DNA of 13,872 nucleotides, taken from Acidimicrobiaceae bacterium. Its GTDB lineage: Bacteria; Actinomycetota; Acidimicrobiia; Acidimicrobiales; RAAP-2. The stretch spans positions 148 through 14,019 of the forward strand of contig PLSY01000152.1 in NCBI GenBank assembly GCA_003164275.1. The letters are read 5' to 3'. Both the position numbers and the translations under genes were made by a program. The notes below the pieces were generated by a model. It saw nothing but the letters and a program-made list of their open reading frames with translations, made no database searches and was not told where the DNA came from. Each line of letters starts with the position of its first letter. Within the stretch, counting starts at the first letter, position 1. Of the stretch, positions 1-7,248 are shown piece after piece.

Positions 1-2
1 CG

Positions 3-875
3 GCTCCGCTCAGCCGGGTGGGCGGCAAGTCGCTGTGGCCCGTCATCGTGCCGAGGCCGCTGTGGGACCGCTCGAACGCCGCCGACTCCGGAACCTTCGT
101 CACCGCCAACGTGCTCGGTCCAGGAATCGCCGGCATCGCCGTTGCCGTCGTCGGGCCGCGGGTGGCCCTCTTGCTCCCGGCGATCGTCATGGTCGCCGCG
201 GCCGCAGCGCTCATCGGCGTCGTCGTACCCGACACCCGCTCGAGCGGAGAAGTCTCGGTGCTCGCCGATGCCCGGGCCGCGATCGGCTACGTGTGGCGCA
301 ACCGCGTGCTGCGGATGCTCGCGGGCACGATGACGGTCTTCAACGCCTGCGGAGGGATATTGACGATCACCATTCCCTTCATCGTGCTGCGCGAGATCCA
401 TGGCGGGTCAGCCAAGGTCGGTCTCCTCTTCGCGATCATGGGTGCCTCCGGGTTCCTCGCCGGATTGATAACCGGCCGCTTCGGCACCGAGAACCGCGAG
501 AAGCACCTGCTCGCGATCTCATGCATGACGACCTCGGGGGCCTTCGTCCTCCTCGCGCTCGATCACCACGAGGTCGCCCTCATCGCCCTCGTCGCCGTGA
601 TCGGCTTCGCGAACGGGCCCCTCACGGTCGCGATGTTCTCGCTCCGCCAACGCGCCACGGAGCCGTCGTGGTTCGGCCGTGCCTTCGCTGTCTCGATGAA
701 CCTCAACTTCGCCGGGAGCCCGGTAGGCGCGGCGATTGCCGGAGCGCTCCTCTCGCGTTCTGTCGTGCTGACGCTGCTCGTCGCGGCCAGCTGTGCCCTC
801 ATGGGAGGCTTCTGGCCGGCGGTGCTGCCCGCCTCGAGCTACGAGCCCACGGCCCAGGTCGCGACGACGGGCTGA
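3..875 (+). CDS. MFS-family transporter, C-terminal part (5' end outside window)
   Basis: The reading frame is open to the left edge and stops at TGA 873-875, so the start lies outside the window. The first in-window GTG (18) falls inside a conserved-looking stretch and is not the real start. The visible part carries about eight hydrophobic segments, consistent with the last eight helices of a 12-helix major facilitator. A cytoplasmic loop containing VLADARAAIGYVWRNRVLR sits in the middle, as in the EntS/MFS_3-type drug and siderophore exporters. The entry VPRPLWDRSNAADSGTF resembles the conserved loop at the end of the first half of these proteins (a polar stretch followed by RxNAxDS). The likely role is proton-driven efflux of a small molecule across the cytoplasmic membrane; the substrate cannot be read from sequence. 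It is convergent with the next gene and separated from it by a hairpin. Family assignment is firm, substrate unknown. Confidence 0.85.
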   Translation, partial: APLSRVGGKSLWPVIVPRPLWDRSNAADSGTFVTANVLGPGIAGIAVAVVGPRVALLLPAIVMVAAAAALIGVVVPDTRSSGEVSVLADARAAIGYVWRNRVLRMLAGTMTVFNACGGILTITIPFIVLREIHGGSAKVGLLFAIMGASGFLAGLITGRFGTENREKHLLAISCMTTSGAFVLLALDHHEVALIALVAVIGFANGPLTVAMFSLRQRATEPSWFGRAFAVSMNLNFAGSPVGAAIAGALLSRSVVLTLLVAASCALMGGFWPAVLPASSYEPTAQVATTG

Positions 876-913
876 GAAGAGGCCCGGGCCTCACGGGAGG
901 CCGGGGCCTTCTC
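876..913. terminator. Hairpin between convergent genes, probable bidirectional terminator
   Basis: A GC-rich inverted repeat starts immediately after the transporter stop codon. The arms are 876-892 and 897-913 with a 4-base loop (ACGG). The inner 13 bp pair with one mismatch and the outer AGAAG/CTTCT-type part pairs imperfectly. There is no long T tract on either strand. Its place between two convergent genes (ends at 875 and 954) suggests it terminates both. Confidence 0.65.
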
Positions 914-953
914 GCGACAGCCGACGCGGGTCGGGCGGATCGTCAGCCGGACC

Positions 954-2765
954 TCAACAGGTCGTCGAGTTCATGGGGTTGGGCAGAACCGGGCTCGTCA
1001 GAGTCCCTCCGTAGCGGGCAGTATCGGCCGTGCCGTACTCAGAGTCGAAGTTGAAGTTCCTCACGGTCCGGCCCGGTATGACGTTGCCGAAGTTCCATGC
1101 GCAGCCCAAGAACGGGCTGCGGCCGATCGTCCAGAACGGGTAGAAGGCGGGCTGGTTGCCGTCGGTCAGGGGTGGCACCTCACAGCCTGACCCCGAAAAG
1201 ATGTCGCAATTGTTCTCGGACCCGGCGACGTCGGTCTCGAACTGGATCTTCGGATAACTTCGGCCGTTTGATATCGGCCCGACATAGGAGAAGGTCGTCG
1301 GGTGGTTCGGCGATCCGTCGGGCCAGTCCCGGATATAGGGCGTCCCGTCGAAGTCGAGATCGCCGTTCTGGAAGAAGTTGGCCTGACAACCGGCGATCGG
1401 CCAGCTGACGACCTGCGGAACGCCGTTCACCTCAATCGTTCGCGCCCCCGCCGGGAAACAGGCCGCGTCGGAGAATTCGCACAGGTAGCCGGAGGCGAAG
1501 TTGTTGCTGGGACACGCCGCGCCCCCCTCGGTGGTGGGGTTCTGACAGATGCCCGTGCTGAGATCGCAACCACCCTCACCCGACAAAGACGGTGCCTCCG
1601 ATCCGCCGACACAGGTCTGGAACATGCTGGGGTCGCTGAAGGTCTGGCCGTCCTGGTAGCCGGCGGTGTAAGGCAGGGAATTCCTCACCGAGCCGCACGC
1701 CTCGAAGTGCCCGATCTCCTGTTCCATCAGCACGCCGCCCTCGAGCGCGGCCCACGGCACCTGGTTCTGCTGAGCGGCCGTGTTGTACTCGGCATGGAAG
1801 TTGAAAGGAGTGCCGGCACAGGTCTGGTAGTTGGTGTTCATGAAGCCGTTCCGGCCGCTCGCCACCATGTAGCCGCTCTGGTGGGTCGTCAAGTCCGTGA
1901 CCTCGGTCAACAACCCCTGACTCGTGTCCTTGATGGTCGTGGCGAGCGTGTCACCGGGGTTCATGAGCAGCGTCTCTGAATTGGGGGTGAAAGTGCTCAG
2001 GTCGGTCAGCTGGGGGCTGGGCGGCCCGGCAGGGATGCCGTTGCGCTGCAGGTAGGCGAAGTTGACCGGCTCGGTACAGGCGGGGTTGAGGTCGACGAAG
2101 TTGAATTGCGCCTCGAGGCTGTCAATCGTGACCGCCGCGCACCAATGCGTCGGGTCGCAGCTTTGCGAGTCGACGAACGGTGTGAACCCGGGCGGGTAGA
2201 ACTGCAGCTCCATGAACGCCGAGCCGGCCGCGTTCGGGTCACTTATCGCCCCGCCGTTGGCGTCGCTGTCCGGCGTGCAGGGGTTCTCCGGGTAGGAATT
2301 GGGGTCGCAGATGGGCAGGCCGAACCATGGAGCGGGGCTCAGCTCGGCGTAGTCGCTAACCGCCTTGCCTTTGGACGGCACCGTCGGGGCGGCGACCGGG
2401 TCTGTGGAGAGCTGCATGATGTAGGTCATGTTGTTCCCGCTGCCGGGAGCGTTCGAGATGAACTTTACCGACGGCTCGTCGTGGCCGACGTAGCTGCCGT
2501 TGTCGCTGAAGCGCCAGGCCGAACCGTCCCAGTATCCGAGGGGATCGGTGCACCCCCCGCCGAGGTCCTGCTTCACGTCGCGGTACTTGGTGCTGTGACC
2601 GTTGCAGTCCATCATGCCCACCGGGTTCGGCATGACCGACACCGAGGCTTGCTGCGCGCCCACACCGGCCGAGACTGCAGAAGCCGCCACCGTACCTGCA
2701 GTCGCCACCAGCGCGGCGGTTGCAAGGCCAAGTGAAACGGAGATCGTGACCCACCGTCTACGCAT
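954..2765 (-). CDS. Secreted cysteine-rich protein of unknown family (603 aa)
   Basis: The ATG at 2765 is preceded by GGGAGG seven bases upstream, a good ribosome binding site. The N-terminus is a classical signal peptide: RRR at residues 2-4, a hydrophobic core at about 8-30 and small residues (ASA) near a likely cleavage site around 30-40. The mature part has no further membrane segment and no sortase or lipobox motif. It contains 20 cysteines (residues 54, 72, 153, 163, 203, 209, 230, 316, 357, 385, 400, 407, 418, 429, 436, 460, 520, 528, 555 and the last residue, 603). This is an even number, which suggests up to ten disulfides. It is rich in Asn, Gly, Pro and aromatics, typical of extracellular beta-rich proteins. 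I recognise no catalytic motif and no named domain. Its neighbours are also exported proteins, one of them a polysaccharide hydrolase, so a surface or substrate-binding role is possible but unproven. It could also be an enzyme of an unrecognised family. Confidence 0.85.
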   Translation of the reverse strand: MRRRWVTISVSLGLATAALVATAGTVAASAVSAGVGAQQASVSVMPNPVGMMDCNGHSTKYRDVKQDLGGGCTDPLGYWDGSAWRFSDNGSYVGHDEPSVKFISNAPGSGNNMTYIMQLSTDPVAAPTVPSKGKAVSDYAELSPAPWFGLPICDPNSYPENPCTPDSDANGGAISDPNAAGSAFMELQFYPPGFTPFVDSQSCDPTHWCAAVTIDSLEAQFNFVDLNPACTEPVNFAYLQRNGIPAGPPSPQLTDLSTFTPNSETLLMNPGDTLATTIKDTSQGLLTEVTDLTTHQSGYMVASGRNGFMNTNYQTCAGTPFNFHAEYNTAAQQNQVPWAALEGGVLMEQEIGHFEACGSVRNSLPYTAGYQDGQTFSDPSMFQTCVGGSEAPSLSGEGGCDLSTGICQNPTTEGGAACPSNNFASGYLCEFSDAACFPAGARTIEVNGVPQVVSWPIAGCQANFFQNGDLDFDGTPYIRDWPDGSPNHPTTFSYVGPISNGRSYPKIQFETDVAGSENNCDIFSGSGCEVPPLTDGNQPAFYPFWTIGRSPFLGCAWNFGNVIPGRTVRNFNFDSEYGTADTARYGGTLTSPVLPNPMNSTTC

Positions 2766-2830
2766 AGCTGTCCCTCCCCTCGGTCCCAGGGAACAACTGC
2801 GCCTCTGCGTGGGGGGGTCCGCGAGCGCGC

Positions 2831-2848
2831 CGTGACTGCGATGTCACG
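2831..2848. promoter_or_regulatory. Palindromic operator-like site CGTGAC-n6-GTCACG
   Basis: A perfect 6-bp inverted repeat (CGTGAC at 2831-2836, GTCACG at 2843-2848) with a 6-base spacer, 17-bp centre logic typical of a dimeric helix-turn-helix regulator site. It abuts the -10 candidate and would cover the transcription start of the minus-strand gene, a position suited to repression. The spacing differs from the CRP consensus (GTGA-n6-TCAC), since here GTGA and TCAC are eight bases apart. Confidence 0.4.
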
Positions 2849-2876
2849 AGTTACCCAGGGATGGCCTGTCAGTCAA
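2848..2876 (-). promoter_or_regulatory. Candidate promoter of the Cys-rich secreted protein gene
   Basis: Reading the minus strand, TTGACT (2876-2871) is followed by a 17-base spacer and TAACTC (2853-2848). The -35 matches the sigma-70 consensus at five of six positions; the -10 keeps only TA and is weak. The predicted start of transcription, about 2841, lies inside the palindrome listed next and about 76 bases upstream of the ATG. Confidence 0.4.
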
Positions 2877-2935
2877 CCAGTTCTTAAGCGAGAAGCCACG
2901 GTTTGTCAACAGCGACCGAGCAACGGCTTCACGAC

Positions 2936-2970
2936 GACGATCCTGGCGGCACGGGGACGATCCTGGCGGC
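2936..2970. repeat. Two direct copies of a 15-bp sequence, period 20
   Basis: The sequence GACGATCCTGGCGGC occurs at 2936-2950 and again at 2956-2970, separated by ACGGG. It lies in the intergenic region between the divergent secreted-protein genes, upstream of the plus-strand propeller gene. It may be a regulator site or a local duplication; no function can be assigned. Confidence 0.6.
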
Positions 2971-3063
2971 GCGCCGCCACCGGCGACGTCCGCCGCGACC
3001 GGCCGGGTGACAAGCACCGGGAAAGACTGCCTGCGGCCCGTGCGGTGTGACAGCATTCACCCC

Positions 3064-4260
3064 GTGTTACGAACTCGCGTCCTTGCCCTGATCGCCGTGG
3101 TCGTCATCTGCGGTGGGCTGTGCCTTTCCACCGCCGCCGCCGGCCCTGCCCGCTCGGCAGGCGGGACAAAATGGGCGGCAAGCACGCCCAGCGTCGCCGG
3201 AGCACCCCTCACGTCGCTCGCCGGCGTCACGTGCGTGTCAAGCAGCGACTGCTGGGCCGTCGGGGACCGGTTCAGGTCATCCTCCGCCAAGACCGGCCCT
3301 GCCCTGATCGAGCACTACACAGGTCACGCCTGGACCCCGATGTCCGCCGCGCCGGCCCAGGCGGGCACACTCGACGAGCTCTCCGGAGTCAGCTGCCTGT
3401 CGTCTGCGGACTGCTGGGCCGTCGGGATGCGGAGCGGCTCGCACCCGGGCAACCTTGTGGAGCACTACGGAAACGGGACCCGCTGGACGATGGTCGGCAC
3501 CCCCGGCCCGGAGGGCGAGCTGTCCGCCGTGACCTGTGAGCCCTCGGTCGGCCAGTGCTGGACGGTCGGATCCTCGAGCGACTTCCGGAGGGCGATCACC
3601 TTCCGGCTCGCAGGTGGTCGCTGGAGCTATGTGAGCTCGGCCCCGCTTCAGGCATCGTTCGTGCAGGTGGGCGGAGTGGCCTGCGCCACCGCCGACGACT
3701 GCCTTCTCGTCGGGTTCGTGACACCGAAGCACGGTTCGAGCCAGGCGCTCGCCGAGCGCTGGAACGGCCGCAATTGGTCGCGCGTCGCAGTCGCCGGCCA
3801 GCTGGCCGGCGGGGGATCTCTGGCGGGCGTCGATTGTCGTCCGGGGACGAGCCCGACCAGGTGCTGGGCCGTGGGCCAGACCGTCGGCAAGGGCTCCGGG
3901 CTCGTTCCCATCCACCCGCTCGTCGAGCGCTGGAACGGGCACTCCTTCGCTCTCGTCAACAGCCCGCTCGGAGGACCGGGCAACTACCCCGAGCTCAAGT
4001 CGGTCTCCTGCGGCGCTCCCAAGGTGTGCCAGGCCGTCGGCTCACGCGGTTCGGGAGAGGACGAGGCCTCGGTGCTCACACAGGGCTGGAACGGCTCGGC
4101 CTGGTCGAGGGAGTCAAGCCGCAGCCCGATGTACGGATTCCAAACTCTTGCGGGTGTCTCCTGCCCGACAGCTCAAGATTGCTGGGCCGTTGGCGAAGGA
4201 CAGAACCGCAGTTTCTCGGGCGTGCGGCTCATCATCGAGCACTTCACGGCAGGCCGGTAG
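3064..4260 (+). CDS. Secreted seven-repeat protein, predicted seven-bladed beta-propeller
   Basis: I chose the GTG at 3064 because it places the signal peptide (RTR, then a hydrophobic core at residues 6-26, AAAGPARSAG) at the N-terminus, giving 398 residues. The frame is open further up, and GTG 3007 and GTG 3040 are alternatives; none has a clear ribosome binding site. The mature protein has seven copies of a motif of the form L-x-G/S-V-x-C-(x5-9)-C-W-x-V-G, at about residues 52-67, 106-121, 153-169, 203-217, 253-271, 311-326 and 362-377. The period is about 50 residues, and each copy carries a closely spaced cysteine pair. Between motifs is a second recurring element, hhE-H/R-Y/W-NG-x-x-W. 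Seven such repeats fit a seven-bladed propeller. The last repeat lacks its closing Trp strand, while the N-terminus (KWAASTP) supplies one, as in ring closure. No catalytic residues are recognisable; binding of a polymer or partner is inferred only. Confidence 0.85.
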   Translation: MLRTRVLALIAVVVICGGLCLSTAAAGPARSAGGTKWAASTPSVAGAPLTSLAGVTCVSSSDCWAVGDRFRSSSAKTGPALIEHYTGHAWTPMSAAPAQAGTLDELSGVSCLSSADCWAVGMRSGSHPGNLVEHYGNGTRWTMVGTPGPEGELSAVTCEPSVGQCWTVGSSSDFRRAITFRLAGGRWSYVSSAPLQASFVQVGGVACATADDCLLVGFVTPKHGSSQALAERWNGRNWSRVAVAGQLAGGGSLAGVDCRPGTSPTRCWAVGQTVGKGSGLVPIHPLVERWNGHSFALVNSPLGGPGNYPELKSVSCGAPKVCQAVGSRGSGEDEASVLTQGWNGSAWSRESSRSPMYGFQTLAGVSCPTAQDCWAVGEGQNRSFSGVRLIIEHFTAGR

Positions 4261-4261
4261 C

Positions 4262-4319
4262 GTCGGGTTACCGTCCCGACCTGCACCGGTGACCGGTCCC
4301 CCGCTCCTGCAGGAGTGGG
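4262..4319 (+). terminator. Two consecutive hairpins after the propeller gene
   Basis: The first hairpin pairs GTCGGG (4262-4267) with CCCGAC (4275-4280) around a 7-base loop, starting directly after the TAG stop. The second, at 4300-4319, is a near-perfect palindrome centred on CTCCTGCAGGAG with a single mismatch that becomes a G-U pair in RNA. No T tract follows, so termination is plausible rather than certain. Confidence 0.4.
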
Positions 4320-4437
4320 CAGCCCGGCACAGCCGTCGCAAATTCATCGTGGAGTCACACAGATTTCACCCTGGGGACCTTCCCATGATCACCCGGCCGT
4401 GACAGCGTTGCTCTGGTGGCGACCGGGACGTTTGCTG

Positions 4438-4474
4438 TAGGGTCACGGCGCTACCGGCCGGTCTGGCGGCCGGT
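4438..4474 (+). promoter_or_regulatory. TAGGGT hexamer and inverted repeat upstream of the GH26/GH5 gene
   Basis: TAGGGT (4438-4443) fits the TANNNT form of actinobacterial -10 boxes, but no matching -35 is seen at 16-18 bases. Ten bases on is a perfect inverted repeat, ACCGGCCG (4453-4460) and CGGCCGGT (4467-4474), spaced by six bases. It lies between the -10 candidate and the ribosome binding site GAGGGG at about 4480-4485. It could be an operator or a 5' leader hairpin that affects translation. Confidence 0.35.
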
Positions 4475-4493
4475 TACGTGAGGGGATCGTGAG

Positions 4494-7049
4494 ATGCGAG
4501 GACTGGGATACGATCCGCGAGCGCGCGGACGACACCTTCGTACCCGGAAGGTTGGTGCCAAGTACGTCCGCCGGAGGGCTGCCTCGGCTCTCGTGCTCGC
4601 CGCGTTGGCGTTGTCCCTGACCGCTGCGGGAGCCGGAGCATCACTCAACTCGAACAGTGTCATCGTCGGCAACACCAGCCCCTCCGGCATCATCACCGCG
4701 GGCGACTCGAAGGCGGTCTGCATCACCGACGGCCCGAGCACCAACAACTTCTCGCGGCTTGCCTACACGACCCTCAACGGGATCACGTACAACTGCTTGG
4801 AGACGTTTTCCGACGCCATGCCGACCTGGTCCGACTGGGTGAACCCGTGGGTGGCTAGCCCAAATGGCCCCTTCGTGCCGTGGGTAGCGGCCGACCCGAC
4901 ACATCACCAGTTGATCGACACCCAGAACCTGATCCCCGACAGCGAAGCATCCAACCCGAACTGGACCGCGGAGTGCGCCGCGGGCGACTACAACTCCTAC
5001 GCCACCCAGTTTGCGACCAACATGATCGCCGCCGGTCTCGGCTCTTCTGTAATCCGCCTCGCCCACGAGATGAACGGCAACTGGTACAACGACAGCCTCG
5101 GTTCGACGCAGGCCCAGTGGACGCAGTGGGACGAGTGCTGGGACCAGGAGGTCTCGGTAATGCGCGGCGTAACCGGGGCGCACTTCCTCTTCGACTGGAA
5201 TGTGAACGCCAACGTCAGGGACATCCCGCTGGCGGACATCTACCCGGGCAACGCCTTCGTCGACATCATCGGCGTCGACTTCTACGACCAGACGGGGCTC
5301 TCCATCCCGGCAGTCGGGCAGCCCGGTCGCTTCCAGGCATTGGCAGCTGAGCCCGACGGCCTGAATGACGTGGCGGCCTTCGCCACCGCCATGGGCAAAC
5401 CCCTGTCGATTCCCGAATGGGGCACCGTGATCAGTCAGGGGGATGATCCCGCCTACGTGACCGCCATGGCGCAGTTCGCGGCGAACAACGACGTCGCTTA
5501 CCAAAGCTGGTTCAACGGTCCAGACGGGATCTACCCGCTGGACCCGAATCAGGACCCGCTGTCAGTCAACGCCTATGTCACGGCCTTCGGCAGCCCGCCA
5601 CCGCCGACGACGACGACGACGGAGCCTCCTACAAGCACGACGACGACTCTTTCGCCGACCACGACGACGACCGCGGCGCGGCCCACGACGACGACCACAC
5701 CGCGGCCCACGACGACGACCACACCGCGGCCCACGACGACGACCATGCCGCCGACGACGACCACATCGCCCACGGCAGCGCCGGCTCAGGCGATTGCCTT
5801 GTCCACGATCAACAACTGCCTCGTGCCGAGGGGCACCTTCACCATCAGCGTTTGCGGCAACAAGTTCGTGAACCAGTCCGGGCAGACCGTCGTGCTCCGC
5901 GGAGCCAATACGGAGGGGACGCAGTACGACTGCACCAATGGCGGGGCGGGATTTTACGCCGACCCGACGATCTCGGCGGGCGATTACGCAACCGAGATCA
6001 GGGCGATGAAAGCGTGGGGCATCAACGTCGTTCGAGTGAACCTGAACGCGGACTGCTGGCTCGGCCTCAACGGCGTGCCTCCGGCCACGTCCGCGACCGG
6101 TTACCCGATTCCCTCCGGCGACAGCTTCGACACGGCAGTCAACTCCTACATGAACGAGATGGGCAACTATGTCGACGCTCTCAACGCCGCTGGCATCTAC
6201 GCCGAGCTGGACCTGGAGCTGAGCACGCCGTTGAGCTTGACGAGCAACGGTGCAGGTTCTCCAAACCCTGTTTACGACGACACCACCCAGCAGTTCTGGC
6301 AGTCCGTAGCCAGCTACTTCCGAAACAATCCAGCCGTGATCCTCGGTGGGTTCAGTCAGCCTTTCCCACCTCAAGCAAATGGCTCCCCGCCCCCCGGCTG
6401 GTCGTGCATCCTCGATGGGTGCCTCGTGCCCAGCTATCCCAACGACGGCGTCGTCACGTCATCGGCTTACCCCAACCAGGGCGTTGCACAGCTCATCTCG
6501 GACATCCGCCAGTACAACACGACGGCACCTCTGGTCGTGCAGGGGCCCGAGACGTCCGGCGACATGAACCAGTGGCTCGCGTACTACTACCCGGGTGGAG
6601 CCTCGCTCGACCCGAGCAACGAGCTTGCATCCGGATTCAGCGTGTACTTCCCGTTCGGGAACTCGCCGTGCTCGTTCACCAAGGACGTCGCCACGGCCTG
6701 CCCGGCTCCCGACACGAGCGCCATGGTGCAGGTTGCCTCGTTGACGCCGGTTCTCGCCGACCAAGTGGGCGACTTCGGCTGTTCCAACTCCGACATGTTC
6801 CCCTTCCTGCAGTCCGTCGACGCCCAGAACTCGACTCACGGCGTCGACATCGGGTACCTCGGATGGGCCTGGACGACTTACAACTGCGACCCGAACCTCA
6901 TCACGGACTGGACCACGGGAGCACCTTCGACCATGGGCGAAGCCGAGTACTGCGAGCTCCTGGATATCGGAGTGGCGCCGCGCACGAATGGTCTGTTCTC
7001 TCCAGAGAACTATTGCACCGGAACGGCTCCGGACGCTGAGCCGAAGTGA
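4494..7049 (+). CDS. Secreted two-domain glycoside hydrolase: GH26-like, Thr/Pro linker, degenerate GH5-like
   Basis: The ATG at 4494 follows GAGGGG by nine bases. A signal peptide (hydrophobic core at residues 30-48, AGAGA-S) comes after an unusually long, Arg-rich N-region of 28 residues; no later in-frame start is available. Residues ~50-365 resemble GH26 (beta-mannanase and related endo-glycanases, a TIM barrel): RLAHEMNGNWY holds the expected acid/base E192 and PLSIPEWG the expected nucleophile E308, so this domain looks active. Residues ~368-432 form a Thr/Pro-rich linker. Residues ~435-835 match the actinobacterial cellulase-type GH5 fold, with INVVRVNLNADCWLG, FWQSVASYFRNNPAVI and GYLGWAWTTYNC as landmarks. 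In this domain the usual NEP reads SQP (Q622) and the usual nucleophile position (G/T-E-I/F-G) reads DQVGD (Q757). The DLHW and WHSYD signatures are also altered. The second domain is therefore probably non-catalytic. The natural substrate, likely a plant- or microbe-derived beta-glycan, is not determinable from sequence. Confidence 0.88.
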   Translation: MRGLGYDPRARGRHLRTRKVGAKYVRRRAASALVLAALALSLTAAGAGASLNSNSVIVGNTSPSGIITAGDSKAVCITDGPSTNNFSRLAYTTLNGITYNCLETFSDAMPTWSDWVNPWVASPNGPFVPWVAADPTHHQLIDTQNLIPDSEASNPNWTAECAAGDYNSYATQFATNMIAAGLGSSVIRLAHEMNGNWYNDSLGSTQAQWTQWDECWDQEVSVMRGVTGAHFLFDWNVNANVRDIPLADIYPGNAFVDIIGVDFYDQTGLSIPAVGQPGRFQALAAEPDGLNDVAAFATAMGKPLSIPEWGTVISQGDDPAYVTAMAQFAANNDVAYQSWFNGPDGIYPLDPNQDPLSVNAYVTAFGSPPPPTTTTTEPPTSTTTTLSPTTTTTAARPTTTTTPRPTTTTTPRPTTTTMPPTTTTSPTAAPAQAIALSTINNCLVPRGTFTISVCGNKFVNQSGQTVVLRGANTEGTQYDCTNGGAGFYADPTISAGDYATEIRAMKAWGINVVRVNLNADCWLGLNGVPPATSATGYPIPSGDSFDTAVNSYMNEMGNYVDALNAAGIYAELDLELSTPLSLTSNGAGSPNPVYDDTTQQFWQSVASYFRNNPAVILGGFSQPFPPQANGSPPPGWSCILDGCLVPSYPNDGVVTSSAYPNQGVAQLISDIRQYNTTAPLVVQGPETSGDMNQWLAYYYPGGASLDPSNELASGFSVYFPFGNSPCSFTKDVATACPAPDTSAMVQVASLTPVLADQVGDFGCSNSDMFPFLQSVDAQNSTHGVDIGYLGWAWTTYNCDPNLITDWTTGAPSTMGEAEYCELLDIGVAPRTNGLFSPENYCTGTAPDAEPK
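5677..5748 (+). repeat. Three tandem 24-bp units within the Thr/Pro linker
   Basis: Units at 5677-5700, 5701-5724 and 5725-5748. The first two are identical and the third differs near its end. Each encodes RPTTTTTP or a close variant (RPTTTTMP in the last). They lie in a longer ACG/CCG-rich low-complexity stretch (about 5595-5785) encoding the interdomain linker. Such perfect repeats suggest recent slippage or unequal exchange, and the linker length may vary between strains. Confidence 0.8.
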
Positions 7050-7248
7050 CCTGAGGATCGAGCTCTCCTCCCTAGAGGCACGCCGCCTTCGTTCGCCCTG
7101 CAGCTGTCCACGGTCGTCCCACGGCCGCGAGCCAGGCGACGCGGCTCATCGTCGAGTGAGTCGCGGCCACCTGATCGAAGTAATCGCCGACGGCCGATCG
7201 GACCGAGATTCCGTCTCAGAGGTGGCGCGGGGTCGCCCGCAACGGCCC

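Noticed and set aside
35..1054. A 339-codon frame overlapping the MFS transporter
   Set aside because: It is an Arg-rich shadow of the transporter frame, which encodes regular membrane helices, and it runs through the terminator hairpin into the convergent gene.
2831..2848. The GTGAC palindrome as a CRP/cAMP site or a GlnR box
   Set aside because: The GTGA and TCAC halves are eight bases apart instead of six, so it does not fit CRP. There are no flanking 5-mers at an 11-base period, so it does not fit GlnR.
5595..5785. The repeated linker DNA as a CRISPR array or intergenic repeat
   Set aside because: The repeats are contiguous without unique spacers, keep the reading frame and encode a Thr/Pro linker.
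5852..7039. A 395-codon open frame on the plus strand inside the GH5-like region
   Set aside because: It is another frame of the hydrolase gene, very Arg-rich and without domain similarity. It also argues against a frameshift, since the hydrolase frame continues unbroken.
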